Below are positions 13,785-21,575 of a stretch of DNA of 26,843 nt, one piece after another. Position 1 is the stretch's first letter. Every line of letters begins with the position of its first letter. Under the pieces are notes generated by a model. That model did not search any database and was not told the DNA's origin. It saw only the letters and a list, made by a program, of their open reading frames with translations. This stretch comes from a virus, in the IMG/VR virus record IMGVR_UViG_3300032516_007631, positions 1 through 26,843 of that record. One strand, given 5' to 3'. The position numbers and the translations under genes are program-made.

Positions 13785-14623
13785 TGCCCACCTGCACCGC
13801 CGCCACGAGGTGGATAAGGGTCACCCGGCACGAGCCGTGCGCGATCTGCGGCCATGTGGATTGGTGTGGCCTCAGCGAAGACCGCACCGTGGCCGTCTGC
13901 ATGCGCGTCAAGTCGGATCGCCCGGTCCGCAACGGCGGGTGGCTCCACCGCCTCGCCGCCGCCTCGCCGCCCCGCCCGCCGCGCCGAGTGTACGTGCCCG
14001 CCAGTCCGGAACCCGAACGGGACTGGCGTGCGTTGCTTGAGCGTTGGGCCAGGCGCACCGCGCCGGTTGACCATGCCCGCCTCGCGCACCTCCTGGGCAT
14101 CTCGGTCGCCAGCCTGCGGCGGCTCGGCGCCGCCCTCTCGAACCGGCCCGGCGTGTGGGCGTTCCCGATGTTCGACGCCCGTCGGGAGACGATCGGCGTG
14201 CGCCTGCGGGCCGAAGACGGCCGCAAGTGGGCCGTCGCCGGCAGCCACAACGGCCTGTTCTGGCCTGACGACCTCCGTGCCGAGGGCCCGCTCCTCGTCT
14301 GCGAAGGGCCGACCGACACCGTAGCGATGCTGGACCTCGGGTACGACGCCATCGGCCGCCCGTCCTGTACAGGCGCCGTGGAGATGGTCATCGAGGTCGT
14401 CCGCCGCCTGCGCCGCCGCGACGTGGTGATCATGGCCGACGCTGACGGGCCGGGCATCGGCGGCGCCGATCATCTCGCCCGGGCGCTCACCGAGGCGGGC
14501 CGGCGGCCCAAGGTGATCCGCCCGCTGAAGGGCAAGGACGCCCGGGCCTGGGTGCGAGCCGGGGCCACGCGGGCGGTGGTCGACTGCGCGATCGCCAACG
14601 CGCAGCACTGGAGGGCCGGATAG
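13784..14623 (+). CDS. Zinc-ribbon/TOPRIM primase-like protein
   Basis: This 279-aa protein has an N-terminal zinc ribbon (Cys19, Cys22, Cys28, Cys39). After a middle part with a possible HTH (about residues 100-118), it has a TOPRIM domain with LLVCEGPTDT (Glu174 catalytic) and VVIMADADGPG (Asp219, Asp221, Asp-Gly). This is the layout of phage DnaG-type primases or primase-like proteins, though it is short and I see no separate helicase domain; the DEAH helicase encoded just upstream may fill that role. The ATG overlaps the helicase stop. It would prime DNA synthesis at the phage origin. Confidence 0.82.
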   Translation: MPTCTAATRWIRVTRHEPCAICGHVDWCGLSEDRTVAVCMRVKSDRPVRNGGWLHRLAAASPPRPPRRVYVPASPEPERDWRALLERWARRTAPVDHARLAHLLGISVASLRRLGAALSNRPGVWAFPMFDARRETIGVRLRAEDGRKWAVAGSHNGLFWPDDLRAEGPLLVCEGPTDTVAMLDLGYDAIGRPSCTGAVEMVIEVVRRLRRRDVVIMADADGPGIGGADHLARALTEAGRRPKVIRPLKGKDARAWVRAGATRAVVDCAIANAQHWRAG

Positions 14624-15012
14624 TGGCAGTGCCGTGGATCAAAGTGCGCACGAACGTCCGCGACCAGCGCGAGGTCTTCGTCACGGCGCGGCAGTTGGGT
14701 CTCGCACGCGACCACGTCGTGGGCCTCTGCGTCCGCTTCTGGGCGTGGGCCGACGGCCAGACGACTGACGGCAGCATCGATGGCATCCGGCCGGTGGACA
14801 TCGACGCCGTGGTCGAGCACGAGGGTTTCGCGGCCGCGCTGGCCGAGGCCGGGTGGCTGCTGGTGGACGAACGCGGCATCATCATCCCGAACTTCGACCG
14901 GCATAACGGCGAGTCGGCGAAGAAGCGCGTTCTGGCGACAGAGCGGAAGCGCAGGCAACGGGACGACGAGCAACCTGACCACGGTCACGCTCTTGTCACG
15001 CCGGAAACGTGA
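14623..15012 (+). CDS. Phage replication protein, DnaD/replisome-organiser-like
   Basis: This 129-aa protein begins MAVPWIKVRTNVRDQREVFV and contains VVGLCVRFWAWADGQTTDGS, DIDAVVEHEGFAAALAEAGW and IIPNFDRHNGESAKKR. It is a winged-helix unit typical of the N-terminus of phage replication initiators, followed by a basic tail. The GTG start overlaps the primase stop (TAGTG). Its 3' end carries the first two iterons of a candidate origin, as in lambda-type phages where the origin lies in the initiator gene. It is shorter than many initiators and lacks a separate C-terminal domain. Confidence 0.7.
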   Translation: MAVPWIKVRTNVRDQREVFVTARQLGLARDHVVGLCVRFWAWADGQTTDGSIDGIRPVDIDAVVEHEGFAAALAEAGWLLVDERGIIIPNFDRHNGESAKKRVLATERKRRQRDDEQPDHGHALVTPET

Positions 15013-15145
15013 CATGCGTCACGCTTCGGTCACGCCGGTTGTGTGACATTCGCGTGACCAGAGAAGAGAAGAGGAGAGAAGAAGAACAGCGTTATCAGGA
15101 AGAAGAGTAATAGGAAATAGGAATTAGGAAATGGTAATTCGATGT
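14983..15145. other. Candidate phage replication origin
   Basis: Four direct GTCACGC copies start at 14984, 14995, 15018 and 15029 (steps of 11, 23 and 11 bases). GTGAC copies in the other orientation are at 15010, 15043 and 15054. Next comes a purine-only tract (about 15060-15086), then an AT-rich stretch with three tandem heptamers TAGGAAA, TAGGAAT and TAGGAAA (15111-15131). Helically phased iterons beside an easily melted tract, at the end of the initiator gene, is the standard form of a phage origin. There is no gene in 15013-15170. Confidence 0.6.
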
Positions 15146-15170
15146 TAGGGGCAAGCCAGGGGGAGTTGCG

Positions 15171-15533
15171 ATGGAGTCGTTGAGGGTCATCGTGCTGCCG
15201 TTGCCGCCGCGGGAGTTGTCGCCCAACGCCCGTCCGCACTGGGCCGCCAAAGCCAGGGCGGTCAAGCGGTACAGGCAGACTGCCTGGCTGTGCGCTCTGG
15301 CGGTGCGGCCCAGCCAACCCATACAGACGGCGCGGGTGACGTCGCGGTTCTTCTTCCGCAACCGCCGGCGCCGCGACCGCGACAACCTGCTGGCGTCGCT
15401 GAAGCCCGCGTTCGATGGCATCGCCGACGCGCGGGTGGTCACCAACGACTCGGGCATGATTCACATGCCCGTCGAGCAGTACGTGGACAGGCCAGACCCT
15501 CGCGTCGAGATCGTGGTGGAGGCCATGGCGTGA
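15171..15533 (+). CDS. rusA: RusA-family Holliday junction resolvase
   Basis: This 120-aa protein matches the RusA family of phage crossover-junction endonucleases. It has the early LPLPPRELSPNARPHWAAKA and the catalytic acidic cluster RDRDNLLASLKPAFDGIADA followed by NDSGM. RusA proteins act as dimers and cut Holliday junctions symmetrically with metal ions. GGGGGAG six bases before the ATG fixes the start. It follows the candidate origin, and its stop overlaps the next GTG (GTGA). Together with the Sak4-like ATPase and SSB it completes a recombination set. Confidence 0.85.
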   Translation: MESLRVIVLPLPPRELSPNARPHWAAKARAVKRYRQTAWLCALAVRPSQPIQTARVTSRFFFRNRRRRDRDNLLASLKPAFDGIADARVVTNDSGMIHMPVEQYVDRPDPRVEIVVEAMA

Positions 15534-15769
15534 TCAACATCGACGCCATCCCGCTCGACCTGCCCCCGCAGCCAGTGCTGCGGCCGGTCATCACGCTTTA
15601 CGAGGCGACGGTTGTGTCGATGCCCAACGGGTCGGTGCGGCTGTTGCCACACCACAAAGGCGTCTTCAGGCCGTGGGCCAGGAAGGCCAACGACGGGGCG
15701 GCGCCGGCGGCCCACGTTCGCCCACGGGCCGCGGGCGTGGCGGCGGGCGAGAAAGGGGCCAACGGATGA
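15530..15769 (+). CDS. Small protein of unknown function
   Basis: This 79-aa protein begins MINIDAIPLDLPPQPVLRPV with a compact beta-like centre (ITLYEATVVSMPNGSVRLLP) and a basic, alanine-rich tail. No family is recognised. The GTG start overlaps the RusA stop by four bases and its own stop overlaps the next ATG (ATGA), so coupling supports it being real. Confidence 0.5.
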   Translation: MINIDAIPLDLPPQPVLRPVITLYEATVVSMPNGSVRLLPHHKGVFRPWARKANDGAAPAAHVRPRAAGVAAGEKGANG

Positions 15770-15972
15770 AGGGGGCGGCGACGGGGGCCAATGTGGCGCG
15801 TCGGGGCGTGGACTTCACGAAGGTCCATAGGTACTTCCAGGCCCAACGACGCGACGGTGGGTACGCGAATCGGTCGCGTGCCAGGTTTGAGTTTGTTGCC
15901 GACGTGAAAAACTGCCCCGTCGGCCGCGTGGGCTACCCGGGGCGACGCTGGTGGCCGGCCCGCATGGCATAG
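15766..15972 (+). CDS. Small basic protein of unknown function
   Basis: This 68-aa protein, rich in Arg and Gly (FTKVHRYFQAQRRDGGYANR, VGRVGYPGRRWWPARMA), has no recognised family. Its main support is the ATGA overlap with the preceding gene. No ribosome-binding site other than coupling is evident. It could be a chance open frame, but the 54-base gap to the methyltransferase start fits a real gene end. Confidence 0.4.
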   Translation: MKGAATGANVARRGVDFTKVHRYFQAQRRDGGYANRSRARFEFVADVKNCPVGRVGYPGRRWWPARMA

Positions 15973-16026
15973 CGTTACCGGGATTCTGAACGACGGAAGG
16001 TGCAAAGTCAAGCAAAGGAGGCGAAC

Positions 16027-17349
16027 GTGAAGGTTGAACTGCGAGACATCCAGACCATCCGGCCGTACGAGAGCAACCCGCGGCTGAATGACCAAGCCGT
16101 CGAGGCCGTTGCCAAGAGCCTGCGGGAGTTCGGGTTCCGCCAGCCCATCGTGGTCGATGGCGAGGGCATAATCGTCTGCGGCCACACCCGGTACAAGGCC
16201 GCTCAGAAGCTCGGCCTGAAGCAGATTCCGGTCCACGTCGCGACCGACCTGACGCCCGCCCAGGTCAAGGCCTACCGCATCGCCGACAACCAGACGGCCA
16301 CGCTGGCGGAATGGAACTACGACCTGCTGCCGCTGGAACTGAAGGACCTCCAGGGCATGAGCTTCGACCTGGACCTCCTGGGGTTCTCGGCGGAGGATCT
16401 GGGCGCCCTCCTGGCCCCGCCCGGCAACGAGGGCCTGACCGACCCCAACGCCGTGCCGTTGCCGGGCGACGAGGCCATCACGAAGCCCGGCGACATCTGG
16501 ATTCTCGGCAACCACCGCCTGCTGTGCGGCGACAGCAGCAAGGCCGAGGACGTGGACCGCCTCCTGGCGGGGGCCCCCGTCCACCTGGTCAACACCGACC
16601 CGCCGTACAACGTCAAGGTCGAGCCGCGGTCGAACAACGCCATCGCGGCCGGCCTCTCATCGTTCCCCGCCGCCGAGTCGTCGCACGGCGGCCTGACGCA
16701 TCACCAGTCGTTCGACGTGGCCCGCCAGGGCGCCAAGAGTGCCACCACCGAGAAGTTGCGGCCGAAGGACCGCCCCCTGGCCAACGACTTTGTCTCGGAC
16801 GAGGCTTTCGACGAGATGCTCCTGGCGTGGTTCGGGAACATCGCCAGGGTGCTGGTGCCCGGCCGCTGCTTCTATATCTGGGGAGGGTATGCAAATCTCG
16901 GCAACTACCCGCCGGTGCTCAAGGCATGCGAACTCTACTTCTCGCAGGGCATCGTCTGGGACAAGGAGCATCCGGTTCTGACGCGCAAGGACTTCATGGG
17001 GGCGTTCGAGATCTGCTTCTACGGGTGGCGCGAGGGCGCCGGCCACAAGTACTTCGGCCCGAACAACGCGACCGACCTCTGGCACATCAAGAAGGTGAAC
17101 CCGGCCAGCATGATTCACCTGACCGAGAAGCCCGTCGAACTGGCGATGCGGGCCATCGAGTACTCGTCGCGTCCGGGCGAGAACGTCCTGGACCTCTTCG
17201 GCGGGTCTGGCAGCACCCTCATCGCGTGCGAGAAAACCGGCCGGCGGGCGTACCTCATGGAACTCGACGCCTTGTACTCGGACGTCATCGTCCAGCGCTG
17301 GGAACAGTTCACGGGCAGGAAGGCCGAGCGACAAGGAGGCGAAGCATGA
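16027..17349 (+). CDS. ParB-domain DNA methyltransferase
   Basis: This 440-aa fusion has a ParB-like N-terminal domain (about residues 3-90, CGHTRYKAA at 51-59) followed by an N6-adenine/N4-cytosine methyltransferase. DPPY is at 191-194 and FGGSGST at 391-397, so the catalytic motif precedes the AdoMet motif with the target-recognition region between them (beta-class order). Such fusions are frequent in phages and methylate phage DNA, often against host restriction. AAAGGAGG five bases before the GTG at 16027 fixes the start over an upstream in-frame GTG at 16000. The opposite-strand Fic gene converges on it 11 bases later. The recognised sequence cannot be read from the protein. Confidence 0.88.
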   Translation: MKVELRDIQTIRPYESNPRLNDQAVEAVAKSLREFGFRQPIVVDGEGIIVCGHTRYKAAQKLGLKQIPVHVATDLTPAQVKAYRIADNQTATLAEWNYDLLPLELKDLQGMSFDLDLLGFSAEDLGALLAPPGNEGLTDPNAVPLPGDEAITKPGDIWILGNHRLLCGDSSKAEDVDRLLAGAPVHLVNTDPPYNVKVEPRSNNAIAAGLSSFPAAESSHGGLTHHQSFDVARQGAKSATTEKLRPKDRPLANDFVSDEAFDEMLLAWFGNIARVLVPGRCFYIWGGYANLGNYPPVLKACELYFSQGIVWDKEHPVLTRKDFMGAFEICFYGWREGAGHKYFGPNNATDLWHIKKVNPASMIHLTEKPVELAMRAIEYSSRPGENVLDLFGGSGSTLIACEKTGRRAYLMELDALYSDVIVQRWEQFTGRKAERQGGEA

Positions 17350-17360
17350 GGCGTTCCTGC

Positions 17361-18629
17361 TCACTTGCCCGCATCGCCCTCTGCCAAGCGGCACCTATCG
17401 TCGCCAAAGCGCTCATGCACGCGGCGCAGGGCCTCGCCGGAACGCTCCTCGCGCTGGGCCGGCCGCGCGGGCATGTCGGTGTCTTCGGCCAGGATGCCCA
17501 GGTACTTCCGGTAGGCGTACACGCGATCGCGCCGCTTGCCGGTGACCTCCCGGAGGATTCCCGCCCGGCCCAGGGCGTCAATTGCCTTGGCCGCAGTCGG
17601 TTTGGATGTGCCGAGCATCTCCATCGCGGTGGGCACTGTCACCACGGGATGCTCCGGCAGCAAATCGAACAGTCGGACGGCCGGCAGCGTGGTCGCGGCA
17701 TGGCCCATGAGGATGCGGCGATCCTCGCCGAGGCACGCGAACAGACGCCGCGCGGCCTCCACGCCGTCCTCGGCCGCCTCGCGGACGCACGCCAGGAAGA
17801 AGGCCGTCCATCCTTCCCAGTCGCCTTCGGTGCGCACGGCCGACAGGCGGCGGTAGTACTCGGGCCTGTGCCGCTTGAAGGCCACGCTGAGGTACAGCAG
17901 CGGCGCCGGCAGCAAGCCCCAGTGCTCCACCAGCAGCGCGATGAGCAGGCGCCCCACGCGGCCGTTCCCGTCCAAGAACGGGTGGATGGTTTCGAACTGT
18001 ACGTGCGCGAGCCCCGCGCGTACCAGCGGCGGCAGCGGATCGGGTTTGTGAATCCATCGCTCAAGGGCGCCTATTGCCTCCGGCACGGCATCGGGCGGCG
18101 GCGGGACGAAGCGGGCGTTGCCCGGCCGGTCGCCGCCGATCCAATTCTGCGAGGTGCGGACCGTTCCCGGCCGCTTCTCGGCACCGCGAACGCCACGCAT
18201 CAGCCGCGCATGGGCCGCCGAGAGCAGTCGCATGCACAAAGGCAGCCCCCTGGGCTTGGCGACCTCAGCACGGGTGTAGGTGAGCGCCTCGACGTAGTTG
18301 CAGACCTCCTCAACGTCGGCCGGGCGCTCGGCCCGGTGCGTGGCCTCGTAGGTCAGGACGTCTTCCAGCGTGGCCTGAGTGCCCTCGATCTGCGACGTAA
18401 GGACGGCCTCCTTGCGGACGAAGCCGTAGAGGAACCAGTTGGCGCTGGGCACCATCGCCCCGGCCACGGCCAGACGGCCGAGGGCGGCCAGGGCCTGGCC
18501 GTGCGCGGCCTCCAGCGGTCCCTCGATGCCGAGCGGCGGATTGCGCGGCGGGAGCGGCCCCGGCAGGAAGGCCCGTACCGTCTCGCCCCCGACGGTGATG
18601 CTTCGGTAAGAGCCGGTTGTACGCGACAT
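17361..18629 (-). CDS. fic: Fic-family AMP-transferase with N-terminal inhibitory motif
   Basis: This 422-aa protein has a Fic N-terminal domain (PF13784-like) with the inhibitory motif TSQIEG at about residues 78-83. The core HPFLDGNGRVGR (216-227) holds the catalytic histidine and phosphate-binding residues. A C-terminal winged helix (about 330-385) contains TSKPTAAKAIDALGRAGIL. All key residues are present, so it should transfer AMP or a related group to protein hydroxyls once inhibition is relieved. The inhibitory helix lies N-terminal to the core (class II). It is the only minus-strand gene between the methyltransferase and the Mom-like gene, with its own promoter and operator, so it looks like a cargo gene. 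GGAGG lies 11 bases upstream, rather far, but homology begins near this start. Confidence 0.92.
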   Translation of the reverse strand: MSRTTGSYRSITVGGETVRAFLPGPLPPRNPPLGIEGPLEAAHGQALAALGRLAVAGAMVPSANWFLYGFVRKEAVLTSQIEGTQATLEDVLTYEATHRAERPADVEEVCNYVEALTYTRAEVAKPRGLPLCMRLLSAAHARLMRGVRGAEKRPGTVRTSQNWIGGDRPGNARFVPPPPDAVPEAIGALERWIHKPDPLPPLVRAGLAHVQFETIHPFLDGNGRVGRLLIALLVEHWGLLPAPLLYLSVAFKRHRPEYYRRLSAVRTEGDWEGWTAFFLACVREAAEDGVEAARRLFACLGEDRRILMGHAATTLPAVRLFDLLPEHPVVTVPTAMEMLGTSKPTAAKAIDALGRAGILREVTGKRRDRVYAYRKYLGILAEDTDMPARPAQREERSGEALRRVHERFGDDRCRLAEGDAGK

Positions 18630-18661
18630 GGCTGGTCAAGCCTCCTTTCCTTGCCCTATCG

Positions 18662-18716
18662 GCTAGTAAAGGAATCTTACCTAGCGATTCCCGCTAGTCA
18701 AGAACTCTTTACTAGC
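18662..18716 (-). promoter_or_regulatory. Promoter and four-box operator of the Fic gene
   Basis: Four copies of a GCTAGTAAAG-like box lie at 18662-18671 (+), 18676-18685 (-), 18693-18702 (+) and 18707-18716 (-), all symmetric about 18689; the outer pair is a perfect inverted repeat. On the minus strand TTGACT (18701-18696) and TAAGAT (18679-18674) spaced by 16 bases form a good promoter inside the dyad, 44 bases before the Fic start. The Fic winged helix could be the repressor; this is inference. The Mom-like gene starts 29 bases beyond on the other strand and might share the control. Confidence 0.65.
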
Positions 18717-18745
18717 ATCGGGCCGGCCGGCCGCCAGGAGGCAGC

Positions 18746-19552
18746 GTGAACGCCTACCACGTCCAGCCGGTTCCGCGAAGCCCTATGGCCGCGTTCGTGG
18801 CGGCTCACCACTACGCGGTGCGCGTGCCGCCGCACTGCCTGCTGTCGCTTGGGTGCTTTGCGGGCCAAGACCTCGTGGGCGTTGCGTCTTGGGGGTATGG
18901 CGTCCGGCCCCGGCACACTATCCAGCGGCTGTTTCCGAGCCTGACGACGTCGGACTACTACGAGTTGAACCGGTTGTGCATGCTTGATTCGGAACCCAGG
19001 AACGGCGAAAGCCACTTCCTGCGCCTCTGCCGGGAGTACATCCGTGCGCGGGAGCCCGGCCGCGTGGTCCTTTTCTCGTGGGCTGACGGCATGCGAGGCA
19101 AGCCCGGCTTCGTCTACCAGGCCGACAACTGGCTCTACGGCGGCTTCATCCGCACAGAGTTCTACGTCACGCCACAGAACGAGGTCGTGCATCCGCGGCA
19201 GGTGACGACGCGGTGCGGTCGGCGCGACGCGGCATTGACCCGGAGCTTGGGCCTGCGGCGAGTGCGGGGCCGCCAGTTCCGGTACTGCCATTTCCTGTGC
19301 AATCACGCGATCCGCAAGCGCCTCCTGCGGGAGTCGCCCATTCCGTGGTCGCGCCACTACCCGAAGAAGGACGACTGCGTGTGGACGTTTGAGGGGACGG
19401 CAGATGGGGATGCGGCGGAGGGCTCAAGGGAGAGCCGGGAACCGCCCAGGTTCCAGGGGTCGGGTCAGTTCCGACACGCCGCTCCACTTTTCGCACAGGC
19501 CGAAGTCACGCCCGAGCGTGTGGCGCCCGGGCGTGAGGAGGAAGAATGCTGA
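18746..19552 (+). CDS. Mom-like DNA adenine modification enzyme
   Basis: This 268-aa protein matches the phage Mu Mom family, GNAT-fold enzymes that convert adenine in phage DNA to a carbamoylmethyl form resistant to many restriction enzymes. It shows YYELNRLCMLDSEPRNGESH at about 71-90 and FSWADGMRGKPGFVYQADNW at 110-129, followed by LYGGF, which are the conserved acyl-transferase segments. AGGAGG four bases before the GTG supports the start. Residues after about 215 are a low-complexity tail ending GREEEEC. In Mu, mom is controlled by methylation and by the zinc-finger protein Com; here no com gene is adjacent, though small zinc ribbons are encoded elsewhere. It converges with the minus-strand cluster five bases away. 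Confidence 0.82.
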   Translation: MNAYHVQPVPRSPMAAFVAAHHYAVRVPPHCLLSLGCFAGQDLVGVASWGYGVRPRHTIQRLFPSLTTSDYYELNRLCMLDSEPRNGESHFLRLCREYIRAREPGRVVLFSWADGMRGKPGFVYQADNWLYGGFIRTEFYVTPQNEVVHPRQVTTRCGRRDAALTRSLGLRRVRGRQFRYCHFLCNHAIRKRLLRESPIPWSRHYPKKDDCVWTFEGTADGDAAEGSRESREPPRFQGSGQFRHAAPLFAQAEVTPERVAPGREEEEC

Positions 19553-19557
19553 TGCTA

Positions 19558-20253
19558 CTACTTCTTGCCTGCGTGCTCGTCGGCCAGTGCGAAGTAGCCG
19601 CGCAGGGTGACGGCCTTGCCGTCCTTCGTCTCCTTGACTTCGGCGCGGCGGAACCGAGCCTTCGCGCCCTTGGCGGCTACCTCTCGAATGATGGCGGCGT
19701 AAAGCGTGGCCGCAGGCGTCGCGCCCTTCGTCTGCCAGTAGCCCTTATCGAGCGCGACCTTGACGATGTCGCCGCACTGGAGGGGCTTGCCGGCCTCCTG
19801 AAGGACGCGGGCGGCGGCGTCGAGGCAGCCCGGCTTCCGCTCGCCCTTCGGCTTCGCGGCCCTGGCCTTCTTCACCTGGCGGGTCTCCTTGGCGGCCTTG
19901 ACCGCGGCGTCGTGCTCCGCGTCGGGCGTGGCGACCTTGCCGGCGACCTCCTTACGCCATGCCGCCACCCGGGCGGCCTTCGTTTCGCCCGCCGCGGTGG
20001 GCGTGGCCCCCTCGCCAACGTCGGCGGCCGGGGCGGCCTCCGGCGTGGTCTTCGCGGGCGCCTTGCCGCCGGTGGGCTTCTTCCACTCGCCACGCAGTCG
20101 CTGGGCGCTCTTGATACGCACCTTCTTGCCCGTCGCCTCATTGACCGCGTCCCAGCCGCCGTGGCCGCTCGTGCCCGTGATCCGCACCGGGACGACCTTG
20201 TCCGACACCTTCGCGCCATAGACGCCGCCCACCTTGACCTCGTTCTTCTTCAT
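19558..20253 (-). CDS. HARE-HTH domain protein
   Basis: In this 231-aa protein the N-terminal 58 residues form a small beta domain ([20 protein letters not shown]). Then comes an Ala/Pro/Lys-rich linker, and residues about 143-222 match the HARE-HTH domain (PF05066; [40 protein letters not shown]). HARE-HTH occurs in RNA polymerase delta subunits, restriction-linked proteins and chromatin factors and is thought to sense modified DNA. I start at 20253 because AGGAG lies eight bases upstream and the N-terminal domain begins there. The frame is open back to ATGs at 20379 and 20385, also with AGGAG, so a 273-275 aa form is possible. It ends in tandem TAG TAG. Confidence 0.7.
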   Translation of the reverse strand: MKKNEVKVGGVYGAKVSDKVVPVRITGTSGHGGWDAVNEATGKKVRIKSAQRLRGEWKKPTGGKAPAKTTPEAAPAADVGEGATPTAAGETKAARVAAWRKEVAGKVATPDAEHDAAVKAAKETRQVKKARAAKPKGERKPGCLDAAARVLQEAGKPLQCGDIVKVALDKGYWQTKGATPAATLYAAIIREVAAKGAKARFRRAEVKETKDGKAVTLRGYFALADEHAGKK

Positions 20254-20388
20254 GACATCGCTCCTTGCCTCGCGTGCTTCACCTTGCCCCAGGGCCGCCG
20301 ACCGGATGGCCATGTGCGTCGCCGCGATCCTCGCGACGCGCCTGGCGGCCCGTTCTTGTCTTTGCTTGAGGGTAAGCATGTCCATCTC

Positions 20389-20736
20389 CTACTTCGTGGG
20401 CGGCGCGTACTGCTTGCCGCAGGTGGTGCACTTGACCGTCTCGTCGTCCTGCCAGACCAGGTTGTCGGTGTTCCGCTCGCCGCAGCCGGGGCAAGCGTCG
20501 GCCTCGGCCACCAGGTCGTCAACCTGGGCGTTGATGGCGTCGCGGACGTAGTCCACGTCGATGGACTCGGGGTCGTCCAGGCCCGCCGCCATGTCCTGGA
20601 CGATGCCCTCCAGGCCGTCGAGGTCGCGGCCCAGGGCCCGTTCGACCTCGCGGCACTTCGCCCAGACGTCGTGGAGGGCCGCGACGGCGGCCCGCATCGT
20701 CGGGAGGATCGTCTCGGCCTGCTTCGTGGTGATCAT
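20389..20736 (-). CDS. Helical protein with C-terminal zinc ribbon
   Basis: This 115-aa protein has a helical N-terminal part (about residues 1-75) and a C-terminal zinc ribbon with Cys82/Cys85 (CPGCG) and Cys103/Cys106 (CTTCG). No named family is recognised. AGGAG eight bases before the ATG supports the start. It ends with TAG, and TAGGAG also supplies a ribosome-binding site for the downstream open frame. It shares reading frame with all its minus-strand neighbours. Confidence 0.68.
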   Translation of the reverse strand: MITTKQAETILPTMRAAVAALHDVWAKCREVERALGRDLDGLEGIVQDMAAGLDDPESIDVDYVRDAINAQVDDLVAEADACPGCGERNTDNLVWQDDETVKCTTCGKQYAPPTK

Positions 20737-20760
20737 GACCGTGCTCCTCTCTGTGGGCGG

Positions 20761-21168
20761 CTACAGATGCCGCTCGATGTCCGCAATCTCGACGCCCCGC
20801 AGGCCCGCGAGGACCTCGAGGAGGCCGGAGCGGACGCGGTACAGGTCGTCCGCCCGACCGCAGTCCTTGGGATCGGCCTTGGCCGCCTTCTGGTGCTGGG
20901 CCAGGGCCTGCCCGAGCCACTCGAGCAGGCGGTCGATGTCGCGCCGCCGCTCGGCGTACATCTCGGCGGCCGTCTGCCCGTCCTTCGTGGGGGCGGCCTC
21001 GCCCGCATCGAGGAAGGCAAGCCACGCCTCGCGCGTCATCGGCTCGTGGGCCTGAACGCTGCCGGGCCGCTGGACCTGCCACAGCCGCCCGTCTTCCGGG
21101 TCCACCGTCACCCGCGCCCGGCCCCGCGCCAGGCGGTTTGCTTCTCGAATCGTGAGGACCTTTGCCAT
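20761..21168 (-). CDS. Unrecognised 135-aa accessory protein
   Basis: The protein starts MAKVLTIREANRLARGRARV and has a small beta segment (VTVDPEDGRLWQVQRPG) followed by helices through to the C-terminus (ERRRDIDRLLEWLGQALAQH). No family is recognised. GGAG seven bases before the ATG at 21168 supports this start over an in-frame TTG at 21240. Copy B of the two-part motif lies 40 bases upstream, so transcription may begin here. It ends with TAG. Confidence 0.62.
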   Translation of the reverse strand: MAKVLTIREANRLARGRARVTVDPEDGRLWQVQRPGSVQAHEPMTREAWLAFLDAGEAAPTKDGQTAAEMYAERRRDIDRLLEWLGQALAQHQKAAKADPKDCGRADDLYRVRSGLLEVLAGLRGVEIADIERHL

Positions 21169-21208
21169 CGTCGTCTCCTTTCGTGGTTCGCATGCCCATT
21201 CGTCTATG

Positions 21209-21262
21209 TGGATCAGGGCATGAAAACCGCCCCCATGCAAGGTGGATTCCGGAATATTCCGG
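21209..21262 (-). promoter_or_regulatory. Two-part motif, copy B
   Basis: TGGATCAGGGC (21209-21219, plus strand) with two ATTCCGG copies 10 bp apart (21246-21252, 21256-21262). The layout is the same as copy A at 4226-4278 within one base of spacing. On the minus strand TTGCAT lies 17 bases before CCTGAT, which may act as promoter boxes. The gene start is 40 bases downstream. Confidence 0.42.
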
Positions 21263-21270
21263 CTGACGCC

Positions 21271-21504
21271 CTACCGGCCCAGGGGCGTGACCTCGAAGTC
21301 CCAGAACCAGTACTCGCCCTCCTGATTCCGGGCGATTGCCGGCGCCGTGCCGCTCGTCGGCTTGACCCGGTAGAGCCAACCAGCGTCGTACTCGCCCTTG
21401 GTGATGACGCCGTCGAACTCCTCGGCGAAGTGGTCGCTCTTGACGTGGACCCGCGTGCCGTTCGGCAGCCGGGCCAGGCGTTTCTGCTGCTTCGTGGGCA
21501 TCAT
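21271..21504 (-). CDS. Unrecognised 77-aa beta-rich protein
   Basis: This small protein reads like an SH3-like barrel, with LPNGTRVHVKSDHFAEEFDG, VITKGEYDAGWLYRVKP and EYWFWDFEVTPLG. No named family is assigned. AAGGAG is four bases before the first ATG and seven before the second, so the start could be 21504 or 21501. One copy of the duplicated 65-bp spacer lies directly upstream. It ends with TAG. Confidence 0.62.
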   Translation of the reverse strand: MMPTKQQKRLARLPNGTRVHVKSDHFAEEFDGVITKGEYDAGWLYRVKPTSGTAPAIARNQEGEYWFWDFEVTPLGR

Positions 21505-21510
21505 GTTTCT

Positions 21511-21575
21511 CCTTGCGGCGGAATTGCCGGGCTGGGGGCCGCCCGCGGGCGGCCCGTCGCCGGGCAGCTCCTACC
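21511..21575 (-). repeat. Duplicated spacer, copy 1
   Basis: These 65 bases match 21844-21908 at 61 positions. Copy 1 holds the perfect 20-bp palindrome GGGCCGCCCGCGGGCGGCCC (21536-21555), able to form a strong hairpin. Each copy begins at the TAG of the preceding minus-strand gene and ends at the ribosome-binding site of the next. No T-run follows, so it is not a standard terminator. Confidence 0.8.

Noticed and set aside
16311-18749. Open frame of 812 codons on the plus strand through the methyltransferase and antisense to the Fic gene.
   Set aside because: It overlaps two genes with clear catalytic motifs in other frames and has a composition typical of a shadow frame.
21536-21555. The 20-bp GC palindrome as an intrinsic terminator.
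   Set aside because: No T-run follows on the minus strand; it is followed by a ribosome-binding site and a gene.
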